A stretch of 64,000 nt of DNA from Uranotaenia lowii (taxonomy: Eukaryota > Arthropoda > Insecta > Diptera > Culicidae). The notes beneath the pieces are model-generated. The model was given only the letters and a program-made list of their open reading frames with translations. It ran no database searches and was not told the origin of the DNA. The DNA lies in the NCBI RefSeq assembly GCF_029784155.1, contig NC_073692.1, positions 425,239,324 through 425,303,323 on the forward strand, in the 5' to 3' direction. Both the position numbers and the translations under genes were made by a program. This document shows, one piece after another, positions 1 through 12,880 of the stretch. How positions within the stretch are numbered: position 1 is the stretch's first letter; each line of letters starts with the position of its first letter.

Positions 1-40
1 AATGTAATGTAATGTAATGTAATGTAATGTAATGTAATGT
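1..40. repeat. AATGT pentanucleotide microsatellite
   Basis: Eight uninterrupted copies of AATGT open the window and then stop abruptly. The array is cut by the window edge, so its true length is unknown. Confidence 0.95.
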
Positions 41-3000
41 TATTTTTATATGCTCAGCATTAAGAAGGAATCCTTCATAAACGTTACACTGGATAGTTTC
101 AAAAGGCGATTTTGACAGAATTTGAGAAAAGCTACGTTATCCTTGGCTCAACCCTGATCGCTAAGCCAAGCCCGCACAAAATTACAATAATAAAACAATA
201 AAACGGAAACCGAGTATTAAGGGAGAAAAGTAAACACTATCCGCCGGATGGATGGATAGGCAATTTTTCTCCGGGTTCTGCAGCGACCCAAGAATAAGAA
301 AACAGAGAACAAAAAAAGTATCACCAACAACAAACCTAACGTATGGCTGTATATTTCTGGCCTCCGAGAAGTCCCGAAAATGAAAAACACCCAGAAATAT
401 GTGCCGCAAAAGTTCTATTTAATTAGAATAAAATATGGGAACTCGTTTCGCTCTCCGGCTGCACGGCGTTCGGTCAAGAAGAAAAGGTGCTGCTGGGAGC
501 CAATTTTTCCGTTTTCCTTGCGGCTGGTTGACCGGTCGGGTTGTTTGAAATTGAAATAGAATGTGTCAGGATTGTAAATTAGCTTCCACAACTTCTCAAA
601 CAGTTCGGTGAAGTTGATAAGCCTGGCGAGCAGAGACTCTACTGACATGTTAGGTTGGCTAACATTTTTGGGGGTAATTTATCTGCTTTGGTCGCACTCT
701 GTCGGTCGAACACGAATCGAGCATGGTCCGCGGTTGATAAGCGAGGAAGCGCTGCTGCTCAAATGTCCAGATGAGCCAGAAAATGTGTGAGCAAAATCTT
801 TGGGATCTAATCGACATGCTCTGGTAGCAGCTCCATAGGAATCATTAGGCTATAATTTTGTCAAATTTACTCGTCTTATCTGTGTGTCCCGATCTTTTGT
901 TTTAAGAAAATGATAAATGTTTCCATATTAACACTTAACTAATGGAATCCATAAAACGGTATCATGGACTGACTCAAGTGACAATTTTCGTTCTAAAAGA
1001 TCCTTTAATGCCACCTTAAAATGTGCTTTAAATAAACGTTAAGTCATAAATTTCTTTAAAGCATTTATGACACGCTTATCGAAGTAGAAAGAAACTTTTT
1101 TGTAGTTTTAAATTTTTCATCAAAGTCTCGAATCCCTGAATGTGAAAATCTGATTTGTAATCTACACTTCAATCGACCTTGATCTTTCATACTAGTCTCT
1201 TTAACTGGGACTAAATTGAAATGTTCAGCTATTGCAACAAGGTACTTAATCACTGCTGGGAAGGAGCCTGCACCAATTGAAGTATCCGCAATCATCCACA
1301 AATCATGGCTCGTAAATCATCCTTGGTTTCACGAGATAATCAAAAGGGGCCACATATCTCATTCCCTCCGGGGGCCATTCCGAAGCTATTCTCTTCCGTC
1401 GTAGTTGTTGTTCCCATATGGTCTTAATAAAATAAAAGAAAATACTGCACCACATTTTGCAGACAAGGGGGACCCTCGGAAGATAACCGAGTCTTGTCAG
1501 ATCTCTTCGCTGAAGAGTGAAGCATTGCTTTGGTGGTGGTTTCTCTCTATAGTTGGTTATCAGTCTCGGTCATAATTAATACTTTGCTACCGTTTTGTGT
1601 CCATCTCTACCACCCGGGATGGGATATTTCTGTCCATATTCTTCGGACGAATGGCGTGGACGTCTTCTCTTCATCTGATATGTTCATGACTACGACGACG
1701 ACGGCCGCCAGGAATACCTACCAATTGAGTTGAGAAAAGGGGAGAACTTTCTTCTTGGTGCCCGGTCATTGTTTGGCATCATTCATAGATGAAAGTTGGT
1801 TGTACGATGGTTTAAGGCTTATTTCTCAAGGAAAGTGTAATGCATGTTAAAATTACTGTGATCACCTTACTAAGTTTTTCCACGGATTGATTTTGAACTT
1901 GACAAAACACAGATACGAGTCAAGGTAAAAATTGAATATTTTTTTAAGTGAAAAAATTACTTTTTATTTCACCGTTTATAATTCGTATAAAAAAATAATT
2001 CTGAAAGTTTGTTTGTAAAGTTAAAGTCATAGCATACTTAAGAAAACTTTTTTTTTGACAAAATCTATTTTTTAATGTCTTTTTTACCACACTCATAGCA
2101 GAAGTTGCAAAAATCCAATGCCTATTCAACAAACCCATGTGCCGAAAATGCGCTGAAAAGTGTACAGTGCCAAGGATGATATGATTGGAAAAACATTACT
2201 GGCATAGACACTCATGCTCCCAAGCTAAATGATGCATGACCACAACATTAAAGCGAAACAAGAAAAAAATTTTATGGTAATTTTATTCTATTGGATAACT
2301 CTTAAAAAATACAGTGAGAATCGAACTCACTGCAACATTTCATCTCGGTTTGCTAGTCCAATGTCTTACCCAGTGCACCATTTGAGTCGGTTAGCAATCG
2401 ATAGATCATTGTCATAGTCTTTTTGCACCGCCGAATTATTTTTTAAATCATCCTTTGTTTTTTATGGGAAAGGGATGAGAAAAGGAGGGGATAAGTAGGG
2501 GGGAGGGGCTGAATTGGAAACTTGAAACTATTTTCTATTGCAAGATCTTAGCTGCTGGTTTTTTTCCGTCGGTTGGAAACAAAAAAATTGTTTTTTTTTA
2601 AAGCCGGTTTATGTATACACACACAGCGCTCGGTACATCATTTGAAAATATCCTTGTTGGCTGATAGTTTTCATCCTGCTTTGTCTTGTGATAGGATATG
2701 GGATATGTTTTATTTGGTTCTTTCAGACATAAGCAATGCTATTGCGCTGGGAGGATAATGCCAATTATTAGGAAGCTTGTTGATGCTAGTCCGACACCGA
2801 ATTTTATACCGATGATTCCACCTCCAAGTAAGTTCATGATTGTAATACAGTCTGATTTCCCAGCAAACATTTTTGTAGGTATCTTTCTCTACAACTTTGT
2901 TATACGTCTCATATACATTATGGAATGATCGTATTAAACTCGAAAAAACAGCATTTACCTACCAATGTGGAGGCAATATACATACATATTTTCAACTTCT

Positions 3001-3092
3001 GGCTAAAGCGATAAGAATATAAGATTTGGATGATATAGAACACCGTATTCATACATACTGAAAGAATGCAAGAGAACCAGTTTTTTTTTCTA
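41..3092. other. unassigned AT-rich DNA, no gene recognised
   Basis: About 3 kb of AT-rich sequence up to the assembly gap. Open frames are short (60-80 codons), begin partly at non-ATG codons and resemble no protein family I recognise. The only structured piece is a tRNA-like segment at 2313-2385, listed separately. A purine-rich stretch occurs near 2465-2515. I see no convincing exon pair or promoter. Confidence 0.5.
2313..2385 (-). mobile_element. tRNA-like segment, probable SINE head or tRNA relic
   Basis: Read on the minus strand, this piece has a pol III type A box (GGTGCACTGGGTAAGAC) and, about 35 bases later, a B-box-like GAGTTCGATTCTC. The flanking bases do not form a clean seven-pair acceptor stem, so a functional tRNA is unlikely. 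The spacing and the A/B boxes fit the head of a tRNA-derived SINE or a decayed tRNA. I see no obvious tail or target duplication. Confidence 0.45.
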
Positions 3093-3592
3093 NNNNNNNN
3101 NNNNNNNNNNNNNNNNNNNNNNNNNNNNNNNNNNNNNNNNNNNNNNNNNNNNNNNNNNNNNNNNNNNNNNNNNNNNNNNNNNNNNNNNNNNNNNNNNNNN
3201 NNNNNNNNNNNNNNNNNNNNNNNNNNNNNNNNNNNNNNNNNNNNNNNNNNNNNNNNNNNNNNNNNNNNNNNNNNNNNNNNNNNNNNNNNNNNNNNNNNNN
3301 NNNNNNNNNNNNNNNNNNNNNNNNNNNNNNNNNNNNNNNNNNNNNNNNNNNNNNNNNNNNNNNNNNNNNNNNNNNNNNNNNNNNNNNNNNNNNNNNNNNN
3401 NNNNNNNNNNNNNNNNNNNNNNNNNNNNNNNNNNNNNNNNNNNNNNNNNNNNNNNNNNNNNNNNNNNNNNNNNNNNNNNNNNNNNNNNNNNNNNNNNNNN
3501 NNNNNNNNNNNNNNNNNNNNNNNNNNNNNNNNNNNNNNNNNNNNNNNNNNNNNNNNNNNNNNNNNNNNNNNNNNNNNNNNNNNNNNNNNNNN
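3093..3592. other. assembly gap (500 N)
   Basis: Exactly 500 N, a conventional placeholder for a gap of unknown size. It separates unique-looking DNA on the left from satellite on the right, so the left boundary and true length of the satellite are not known. Confidence 0.99.
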
Positions 3593-6500
3593 TAAAAATG
3601 ACAAAAATGACAAAAATGACAAAAATGACAAAAATGACAAAAATGACAAAAATGACAAAAATGACAAAAATGACAAAAATGACAAAAATGACAAAAATGA
3701 CAAAAATGACAAAAATGACAAAAATGACAAAAATGACAAAAATGACAAAATGACAAAAAAAAACAAAAATGACTAAAATGACAAAAATGACAAAAATGAC
3801 AAAAATGACAAAAATGACAAAAATGACCAAAATGACAAAAATGACAAAAATGACAAAAATGACAAAAATGACAAAAAATGACAAAAATGACAAAAATGAC
3901 AAAAATGACAAAAATGACAAAAATGACAAAAATGACAAAATGACAAAAATGACAAAAATGACAAAAATGACAAAAATGACAAAAATGACAAAAATGACAA
4001 AAATGACAAAAATGACAAAAATGACAAAAAATGACAAAAATGACAAAAATGACAAAAATGACAAAAATGACAAAAATGACAAAAATGACAAAAATGACAA
4101 AAATGACAAAAATGACAAAAATGACAAAAATGACAAAAATGACAAAAATGACAAAAATGACAAAAATGACAAAAATGACAAAAATGACAAAAATGACAAA
4201 AATGACAAAAATGACAAAAATGACAAAAATGACAAAAATGACAAAAATGACAAAAATGACAAAAATGACAAAAATGACAAAAATGACAAAAATGACAAAA
4301 ATGACAAAAATGACAAAAATGACAAAAATGACAAAATGACAAAAATGACAAAAATGACAAAAATGACAAAAATGACAAAAATGACAAAAATGACAAAATG
4401 ACAAAAATGACAAAAATGACAAAAATGACAAAAATGACAAAAATGACAAAAATGACAAAAATGACAAAAATGACAAAAATGACAAAAATGACAAAAATGA
4501 CAAAAATGACAAAAATGACAAAAATGACAAAAATGACAAAATGACAAAATGACAAAAATGACAAAAATGACAAAAATGACAAAAATGACAAAAATGACAA
4601 AAATGACAAAAATGACAAAAATGACAAAATACAAAATGACAAAAATGACAAAAATGACAAAAATGACAAAAATGACAAAAATGACAAAATGACAAAAATG
4701 ACAAAAATGACAAAAATGACAAAAATGACAAAAATGACAAAAATGACAAAAATGACAAAAATGACAAAAATGACAAAAATGACAAAAATGACAAAAATGA
4801 CAAAAATGACAAAAATGACAAAAATGACAAAAATGACAAAAATGACAAAAATGACAAAAATGACAAAAATGACAAAAATGACAAAAATGACAAAAATGAC
4901 AAAATGACAAAATGACAAAAATGACAAAAATGACAAAAATGACAAAAATGACAAAAATGACAAAAATGACAAAAATGACAAAATGACAAAAATGACAAAA
5001 ATGACAAAAATGACAAAAATGACAAAAATGACAAAAATGACAAAAATGACAAAAATGACAAAAATGACAAAAATGACAAAAATGACAAAAATGACAAAAA
5101 TGACAAAAATGACAAAAATGACAAAAATGACAAAAATGACAAAAATGACAAAAATGACAAAAATGACAAAAATGACAAAAATGACAAAAATGACAAAAAT
5201 GACAAAAATGACAAAAATGACAAAAATGACAAAAATGACAAAAATGACAAAAATGACAAAAATGACAAAAATGACAAAATGACAAAAATGACAAAAATGA
5301 CAAAAATGACAAAAATGACAAAAATGACAAAAATGACAAAATGACAAAAATGACAAAATGACAAAATGACAATGACAAAAATGACAAAAATGACAAAAAT
5401 GACAAAAATGACAAAATGACAAAAATGACAAAAATGACAAAAATGACAAAAATGACAAAAATGACAAAAATGACAAAAATGACAAAAATGACAAAAATGA
5501 CAAAAATGACAAAAATGACAAAAATGACAAAAATGACAAAAATGACAAAAATGACAAAAATGACAAAAATGACAAAAATGACAAAAATGACAAAAATGAC
5601 AAAAATGACAAAAATGACAAAAATGACAAAAATGACAAAAATGACAAAAATGACAAAAATGACAAAAATGACAAAAATTACAAAAATGACAAAAATTACA
5701 AAAATGACAAAAATGACAAAAATGACAAAAATGACAAAAATGACAAAAATGACAAAAATGACAAAATGACAAAAATGACAAAAATGACAAAAATGACAAA
5801 AATGACAAAAATGACAAAAATGACAAAAATGACAAAAATGACAAAAATGACAAAAATGACAAAAATGACAAAAATGACAAAAATGACAAAAATGACAAAA
5901 ATGACAAAAATGACAAAAATGACAAAAATGACAAAAATGACAAAAATGACAAAAATGACAAAAATGACAAAAATGACAAAAATGACAAAAATGACAAAAA
6001 TGACAAAATGACAAAAATGACAAAAATGACAAAAATGACAAAAATGACAAAAATGACAAAAATGACAAAAATGACAAAAATGACAAAAATGACAAAAATG
6101 ACAAAAATGACAAAAATGACAAAAATGACAAAAATGACAAAAATGACAAAAATGACAAAAATGACAAAAATGACAAAAATGACAAAAATGACAAAAATGA
6201 CAAAAATGACAAAAATGACAAAAATGACAAAAATGACAAAAATGACAAAAATGACAAAAATGACAAAAATGACAAAAATGACAAAAATGACAAAAATGAC
6301 AAAAATGACAAAAATGACAAAAATGACAAAAATGACAAAAATGACAAAAATGACAAAAATGACAAAAATGACAAAAATGACAAAATGACAAAAAAAAACA
6401 AAAATGACTAAAATGACAAAAATGACAAAAATGACAAAAATGACAAAAATGACAAAAATGACAAAAATGACAAAAATGACAAAAATGACAAAAATGACAA

Positions 6501-9500
6501 AAATGACAAAAATGACAAAAATGACAAAAATGACAAAAATGACAAAAATGACAAAAATGACAAAAATGACAAAAATGACAAAAATGACAAAAATGACAAA
6601 AATGACAAAAATGACAAAAATGACAAAAATGACAAAAATGACAAAAATGACAAAATGACACAAATGACAAAAATGACAAAAATGACAAAAATGACAAAAA
6701 TGACAAAAATGACAAAAATGACAAAAATGACAAAAATGACAAAAATGACAAAAATGACAAAAATGACAAAAATGACAAAAATGACAAAAAATGACAAAAA
6801 TGACAAAAATGACAAAAATGACAAAAATGACAAAAATGACAAAAATGACAAAAATGACAAAAATGACAAAAATGACAAAAATGACAAAAATGACAAAAAT
6901 GACAAAAATGACAAAAATGACAAAAATGACAAAAATGACAAAAATGACAAAAATGACAAAAATGACAAAAATGACAAAAATGACAAAAATGACAAAAATG
7001 ACAAAAATGACAAAAATGACAAAAATGACAAAATGACAAAAATGACAAAAATGACAAAAATGACAAAAATGACAAAAATGACAAAAATGACAAAAATGAC
7101 AAAAATGACAAAAATGACAAAAATGACAAAAATGACAAAAATGACAAAAATGACAAAAATGACAAAAATGACAAAAATGACAAAAATGACAAAAATGACA
7201 AAAATGACAAAAATGACAAAATGACAAAAAAAAACAAAAATGACTAAAATGACAAAAATGACAAAAATGACAAAAATGACAAAAATGACAAAAATGACAA
7301 AAATGACAAAAATGACAAAAATGACAAAATGACAAAAATGACAAAAATGACAAAAATGACAAAAATGACAAAAATGACAAAAATGACCAAAATGACAAAA
7401 ATGACAAAAATGACAAAAATGACAAAAATGACAAAAATGACAAAAATGACAAAAATGACACAAATGACAAAAATGACAAAAATGACAAAAATGACAAAAA
7501 TGACAAAAATGACAAAAATGACAAAAATGACAAAAATGACAAAAATGACAAAAATGACAAAAATGACAAAAATGACAAAAATGACAAAAATGACAAAAAT
7601 GACAAAAATGACAAAAATGACAAAAATGACAAAAATGACAAAAATGACAAAAATGACAAAAATGACAAAAATGACAAAAATGACAAAAATGACAAAAATG
7701 ACAAAAATGACAAAAATGACAAAAATGACAAAAATGACAAAAATGACAAAAATGACAAAAATGACAAAAATGACAAAAATGACAAAAATGACAAAAATGA
7801 CAAAAATGACAAAAATGACAAAAATGACAAAAATGACAAAAATGACAAAAATGACAAAAATGACAAAAATGACAAAAATGACAAAAATGACAAAAATGAC
7901 AAAAATGACAAAAATGACAAAAATGACAAAATGACAAAAATGACAAAAATGACAAAAATGACAAAAATGACAAAAATGACAAAAATGACAAAAATGACAA
8001 AAATGACAAAAAAAAATGACAAAAATGACAAAAATGACAAAATGACAAAAAAAGACAAAAATGACAAAAATGACAAAAATGACAAAAATGACAAAAATGA
8101 CAAAAATGACAAAAATGACAAAAATGACAAAAATGACAAAAATGACAAAAATGACAAAAATGACAAAAATGACAAAAATGACAAAAATGACAAAAATGAC
8201 AAAAATGACAAAAATGACAAAAATGACAAAAATGACAAAAATGACAAAAATGACAAAAATGACAAAAATGACAAAAATGACAAAAATGACAAAAATGACA
8301 AAAATGACAAAAATGACAAAAATGACAAAAATGACAAAAATGACAAAAATGACAAAAATGACAAAAATGACAAAAATGACAAAAATGACAAAAATGACAA
8401 AAATGACAAAAATGACAAAAATGACAAAAATGACAAAAATGACAAAAATGACAAAAATGACAAAAATGACAAAAATGACAAAAATGACAAAAATGACAAA
8501 AATGACAAAAATGACAAAAATGACAAAAATGACAAAAATGACAAAAATGACAAAAATGACAAAAATGACAAAAATGACAAAAATGACAAAAAATGACAAA
8601 AATGACAAAAATGACAAAAATGACAAAAATGACAAAAATGACAAAAATGACAAAAAATGACAAAAATGACAAAAATGACAAAAATGACAAAAATGACAAA
8701 AATGACAAAATGACAAAAATGACAAAAATGACAAAAATGACAAAAATGACAAAAATGACAAAAATGACAAAAATGACAAAAATGACAAAAATGACAAAAA
8801 TGACAAAAATTACAAAAATGACAAAAATGACAAAAATGACAAAAATGACAAAAATGACAAAAATGACAAAAATGACAAAAATGACAAAAATGACAAAAAT
8901 GACAAAAATGACAAAAATGACAAAAATGACAAAAATGACAAAAATGACAAAAATGACAAAAATGACAAAAATGACAAAAATGACAAAAATGACAAAAATG
9001 ACAAAAATGACAAAAATGACAAAAATGACAAAAATGACAAAAATGACAAAAATGACAAAAATGACAAAAATGACAAAAATGACAAAAATGACAAAAATGA
9101 CAAAAGACAAATGACAAAAATGACAAAAATGACAAAAATGACAAAAATGACAAAAATGACAAAAATGACAAAAATGACAAAAATGACAAAAATGACAAAA
9201 ATGACAAAAATGACAAAAATGACAAAAATGACAAAAATGACAAAAATGACAAAAATGACAAAAATGACAAAAATGACAAAAATGACAAAAATGACAAAAT
9301 GACAAAAATGACAAAAATGACAAAAATGACAAAAATGACAAAAATGACAAAAATGACAAAAATGACAAAAATGACAAAAATGACAAAAATGACAAAAATG
9401 ACAAAAATGACAAAAATGACAAAAATGACAAAAATGACAAAAATGACAAAAATGACAAAAATGACAAAAATGACAAAAATGACAAAAATGACAAAAATGA

Positions 9501-10801
9501 CAAAAATGACAAAAATGACAAAAATGACAAAATGACAAAAATGACAAAAATGACAAAAATGACAAAAATGACAAAAATGACAAAAATGACAAAAATGACA
9601 AAAATGACAAAAATGACAAAAATGACAAAATGACAAAAATGACAAAAATGACAAAATGACAAAAATGACAAAAATGACAAAAATGACAAAAATGACAAAA
9701 ATGACAAAAATGACAAAAATGACAAAAATGACAAAAATGACAAAAATGACAAAAATGACAAAAATGACAAAAATGACAAAAATGACAAAAATGACAAAAA
9801 TGACAAAAATGACAAAAATGACAAAAATGACAAAAATGACAAAAATGACAAAAATGACAAAAATGACAAAAATGACAAAAATGACAAAAATGACAAAAAT
9901 GACAAAAATGACAAAAATGACAAAAATGACAAAAATGACAAAAATGACAAAAATGACAAAAATGACAAAAAATGACAAAAATGACAAAAATGACAAAAAT
10001 GACAAAAATGACAAAAATGACAAAATGACAAAAATGACAAAAATGACTAAAATGACAAAAATGACAAAAATGACAAAAAATGACAAAAATGACAAAAATG
10101 ACAAAAATGACAAAAATGACAAAAATGACAAAAATTACAAAAATTACAAAAATGACAAAATGACAAAAATGACAAAAATGACAAAAATGACAAAAATGAC
10201 AAAAATGACAAAAATGACAAAAATGACAAAAATGACAAAAATGACAAAAATGACAAAAATGACAAAAATGACAAAAATGACAAAAATGACAAAAATGACA
10301 AAAATGACAAAAATGACAAAAATGACAAAAATGACAAAAATGACAAAAATGACAAAAATGACAAAAATGACAAAAATGACAAAAATGACAAAAATGACAA
10401 AAATGACAAAAATGACAAAAATGACAAAAATGACAAAAATGACAAAAATGACAAAAATGACAAAAATGACAAAAATGACAAAAATGACAAAAATGACAAA
10501 AATGACAAAAATGACAAAAATGACAAAAATGACAAAAATGACAAAAATGACAAAAATGACAAAAATGACAAAAATGACAAAAATGACAAAAATGACAAAA
10601 ATGACAAAAATGACAAAAATGACAAAAATGACAAAAATGACAAAATGACAAAAATGACAAAAATGACAAAAATGACAAAAATGACAAAATGACAAAAATG
10701 ACAAAAATGACAAAAATGACAAAAATGACAAAAATGACAAAAATGACAAAAATAACAAAAATGACAAAAATGGCAAAAATGACAAAAATGACAAAAATGA
10801 C
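3593..10801. repeat. 9-bp satellite array, unit ATGACAAAA
   Basis: About 7.2 kb of head-to-tail 9-bp units (ATGACAAAA, or GTCATTTTT on the other strand). Most variation is in the A run: 8-bp units with four A and 10-bp units with six A recur. Rarer point variants are tgaccaaaa (near 3826 and 7386), tgacacaaa (near 6657 and 7458), attac for atgac (for example near 5678, 5696, 8809, 10133 and 10142), and more divergent units near 10750-10775 at the right edge. A compound variant with a long A run followed by tgactaaaatgac recurs at about 3751, 6386 and 7222, with a related form near 8043. Because the period is divisible by three, minus-strand frames stay open for hundreds to thousands of codons; that is a composition artefact, not a gene. 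The array begins at the assembly gap and ends at the BEL element, with a remnant on its far side. Confidence 0.97.
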
Positions 10802-11320
10802 TGTACGTGAAAATCAACACTTTGGTCAATCGGATGCAGAGCCCTTGAAGCACTTTGTCAAAACGTCTTTGTCAAGATCTCAGATTGATTATAGTCCCTA
10901 TGACTATGACTATAGTTATAGTCATAGTCCCGCGTTAACCGGGACTATGACTTTCGGGGTATTCGAATCAATCGGTTCCCAACAATTTGGGTAGAATATA
11001 GAACGCGAAACTTAGGAAAAGTCAAAATTATATTTCTACAAGTGACTATATTGCTTCTACTTAGCACGCGAGATTACAAGCCACGATGTGGTCTTCCTGA
11101 GAGCTGCAGTCGAATAGACCGATCAGCAGAGCCACGCTCGATCGCTTCAACTCGATCGTCTACCTAGGGTATTGTTCTACTTGAGTCAAGGTTTTCTACC
11201 TACGCTATTGTCCTCACTGTGTGTGGTGTGATACAATTCTGTGTGCCTAGCAAAGTGTAGAACAAAGTTTGTTAAATCAAAATCTAAATTCACAGTGGTG
11301 CTCAAATTTGGTATCAAACA
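10802..11320 (-). repeat. 3' LTR of the BEL element (519 bp)
   Basis: Direct repeat of 15044-15532, starting TGTACGTG and ending ATCAAACA on the plus strand. It differs from the other LTR by a 41-base block at 10890-10930 where the other copy has 11 bases, and by one visible substitution in the GTATTCGAATC region. The extra block contains a near-perfect 13-base-arm palindrome built on gactatgactata. Just inside the element, the strand reads AGGCGACCGG on the minus strand, a plausible polypurine tract. Confidence 0.93.
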
Positions 11321-11889
11321 TACCGGTCGCCTGAATTTTGTATTTTGTATTCTATGATTTTCTTCACTTTGTTCTTGTTTCAACCTCGTTGTATTTCCAT
11401 CACTTTGTTCTCATTCTTCGTGGAAACTATGTTGACCATCGTTGTTGGTTGCCTCTAGTTTGGATATCCATTTGAAGTCCATTCACGTTGTGTTGACCTC
11501 GACCTCGAGCTCGACCTTGACCTCGTCTGTTGTTGGGTTGTTATTCGTCCTCGTTGACCTTCTCGTTGTAGTCGATGTTGTACCAGTCGTAGTAGGAGTT
11601 GTTCATGGAATCACAGTGTGTCGCAAAGTGGCCACATTTGCTATACACCGCGGTCCGATGGCGCCTCCCGTCAGGCGTGTTCCAGCATGGTCACCGTCCT
11701 CTTCGTTTCCGTCGTCTCGATGCATCGTCGAACGTGCAATCACAGCCATGGATCTGTGAACACGCAGCAGTTAGATCTTGCCAAAAGGATGAAATTGTAA
11801 AGTGGAACATTGATACTTATCTGTGCCCGGAGCCCAAGGCTCCGGGGGACGTGACAAAGCCTTATTGCTGGAACCGCCTGATCTGCTAC
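11321..11889 (-). other. BEL internal 3' region, no clear coding
   Basis: Internal sequence between the 3' LTR and the integrase-end similarity. It holds a C/T-rich run of 'cctcgacctcgagctcgacc' type around 11495-11525. Short overlapping open frames here have no recognisable motif and look like shadows. It probably combines the end of pol and the 3' untranslated region. Confidence 0.5.
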
Positions 11890-12880
11890 TGCTGATTGAT
11901 GTCTTATTGCTTTGTGTTGCCAGCTGTGGAGCTGACATCCTCGCCCTGTTCTGTTTCGTCGTTTTCTTCTGCGCCGGCCGCCGTGCTGGAATGCCGGACC
12001 GGCGGTAGGTGATCCTTGTCCACTTCAATGGGAAGCAGACACAATTTATGAATGGATCGTGTGAATCGCCCGTTCGCTGTAGCTACCCGCAGCAGGCCGT
12101 CATCACCTTGGGTGGATGTTGGTTCTGTCTGGCTCAGGTAAGGAATTCAGGGGTCGAACAATGACAAAGTGACCCGGAGTCAATGCTTGCAGGTCAGACG
12201 GATCAGTTGATATGGGGCGTAATCGGACGTGAGTTGAGCTTGCCCCTTAGCCAGGGCGGTAATGAGCTCTTCGCAATCTAATTTCGCATTCCCCACAATG
12301 CGTCTCAGGTGGAATTTCATAGATTTCACACAGGCCTCCCACAGACCCCCAAACGACGATGACCTCGGCGGAATAAAATGGAACTGGATGTCGTCCTTCC
12401 AACAGAAATTTCGAACTGCATCCTAATGTTGTTCAGAAATGATTAGTTTTATGAGCGGTGGGTCATCATGTAGAGTACTTAGGTGTTCTGATCGGACAAG
12501 TCTGTGAAGGGTAATTTCTTGGGTAAAATCAATGGATGTTTGATGTCAATGGCGATGGGAGAATAATAGCGATGAGAGCATTGTTGACAGTGAGGGGATC
12601 CAAATGACCTTGATTGGGCGATGAGCGAATGTTGTGGGCGAGTCGCAACTGCCAGGCTGCTACGGAGATTAATTGGATCAGTGATGAAAATTGCGCCGTG
12701 AATTCTTCTTCTTCTTGGGAGATGGTCGCTGCTAGGGCTACAGCTTTCTTAGGGTTGAATTCAGGAGCACACTGATGAGCATTCTCTTTGAATGGATTCA
12801 CTTTGGGTTGCCAGGGTTCACAATGGGGAAGTGGTAGACGCTTGATTTGGTGGAGTTTCGAAAAATGAACTACTCTATTG
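11890..12880 (-). pseudogene. BEL pol remnant (integrase end), frameshifted and deleted
   Basis: In shifting minus-strand frames, fragments line up with the C-terminal part of BEL/Pao polyproteins. In element order they are FSSLIQLISVAAWQLRLA (~12680), HPLILPKKLPF (~12525), FIPPRSSSFGGLWEACVKSM (~12370), STDPSDLQALTPGHFVI (~12190) and RVATANGRFTRSIHKLCLLP (~12070). FGGLWEA..K is the end of the BEL integrase core, and the last fragment matches the domain that follows integrase in this family. Between them are stops and frame changes, and the zinc-binding HHCC and first catalytic residues are missing. Everything between gag and this point (protease, RT, RNase H) is deleted, so gag is joined almost directly to the integrase tail. 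Confidence 0.82.

Noticed and set aside
3049..10131. Minus-strand open frames of up to ~2,360 codons (repeating SFL, CHF, VIF)
   Set aside because: They are translations of the 9-bp satellite and of N's. A period divisible by three with no stop on that strand keeps frames open.
3769..10648. Plus-strand frames of repeating MTK or NDK
   Set aside because: Same satellite artefact; the frames end wherever the A run changes length.
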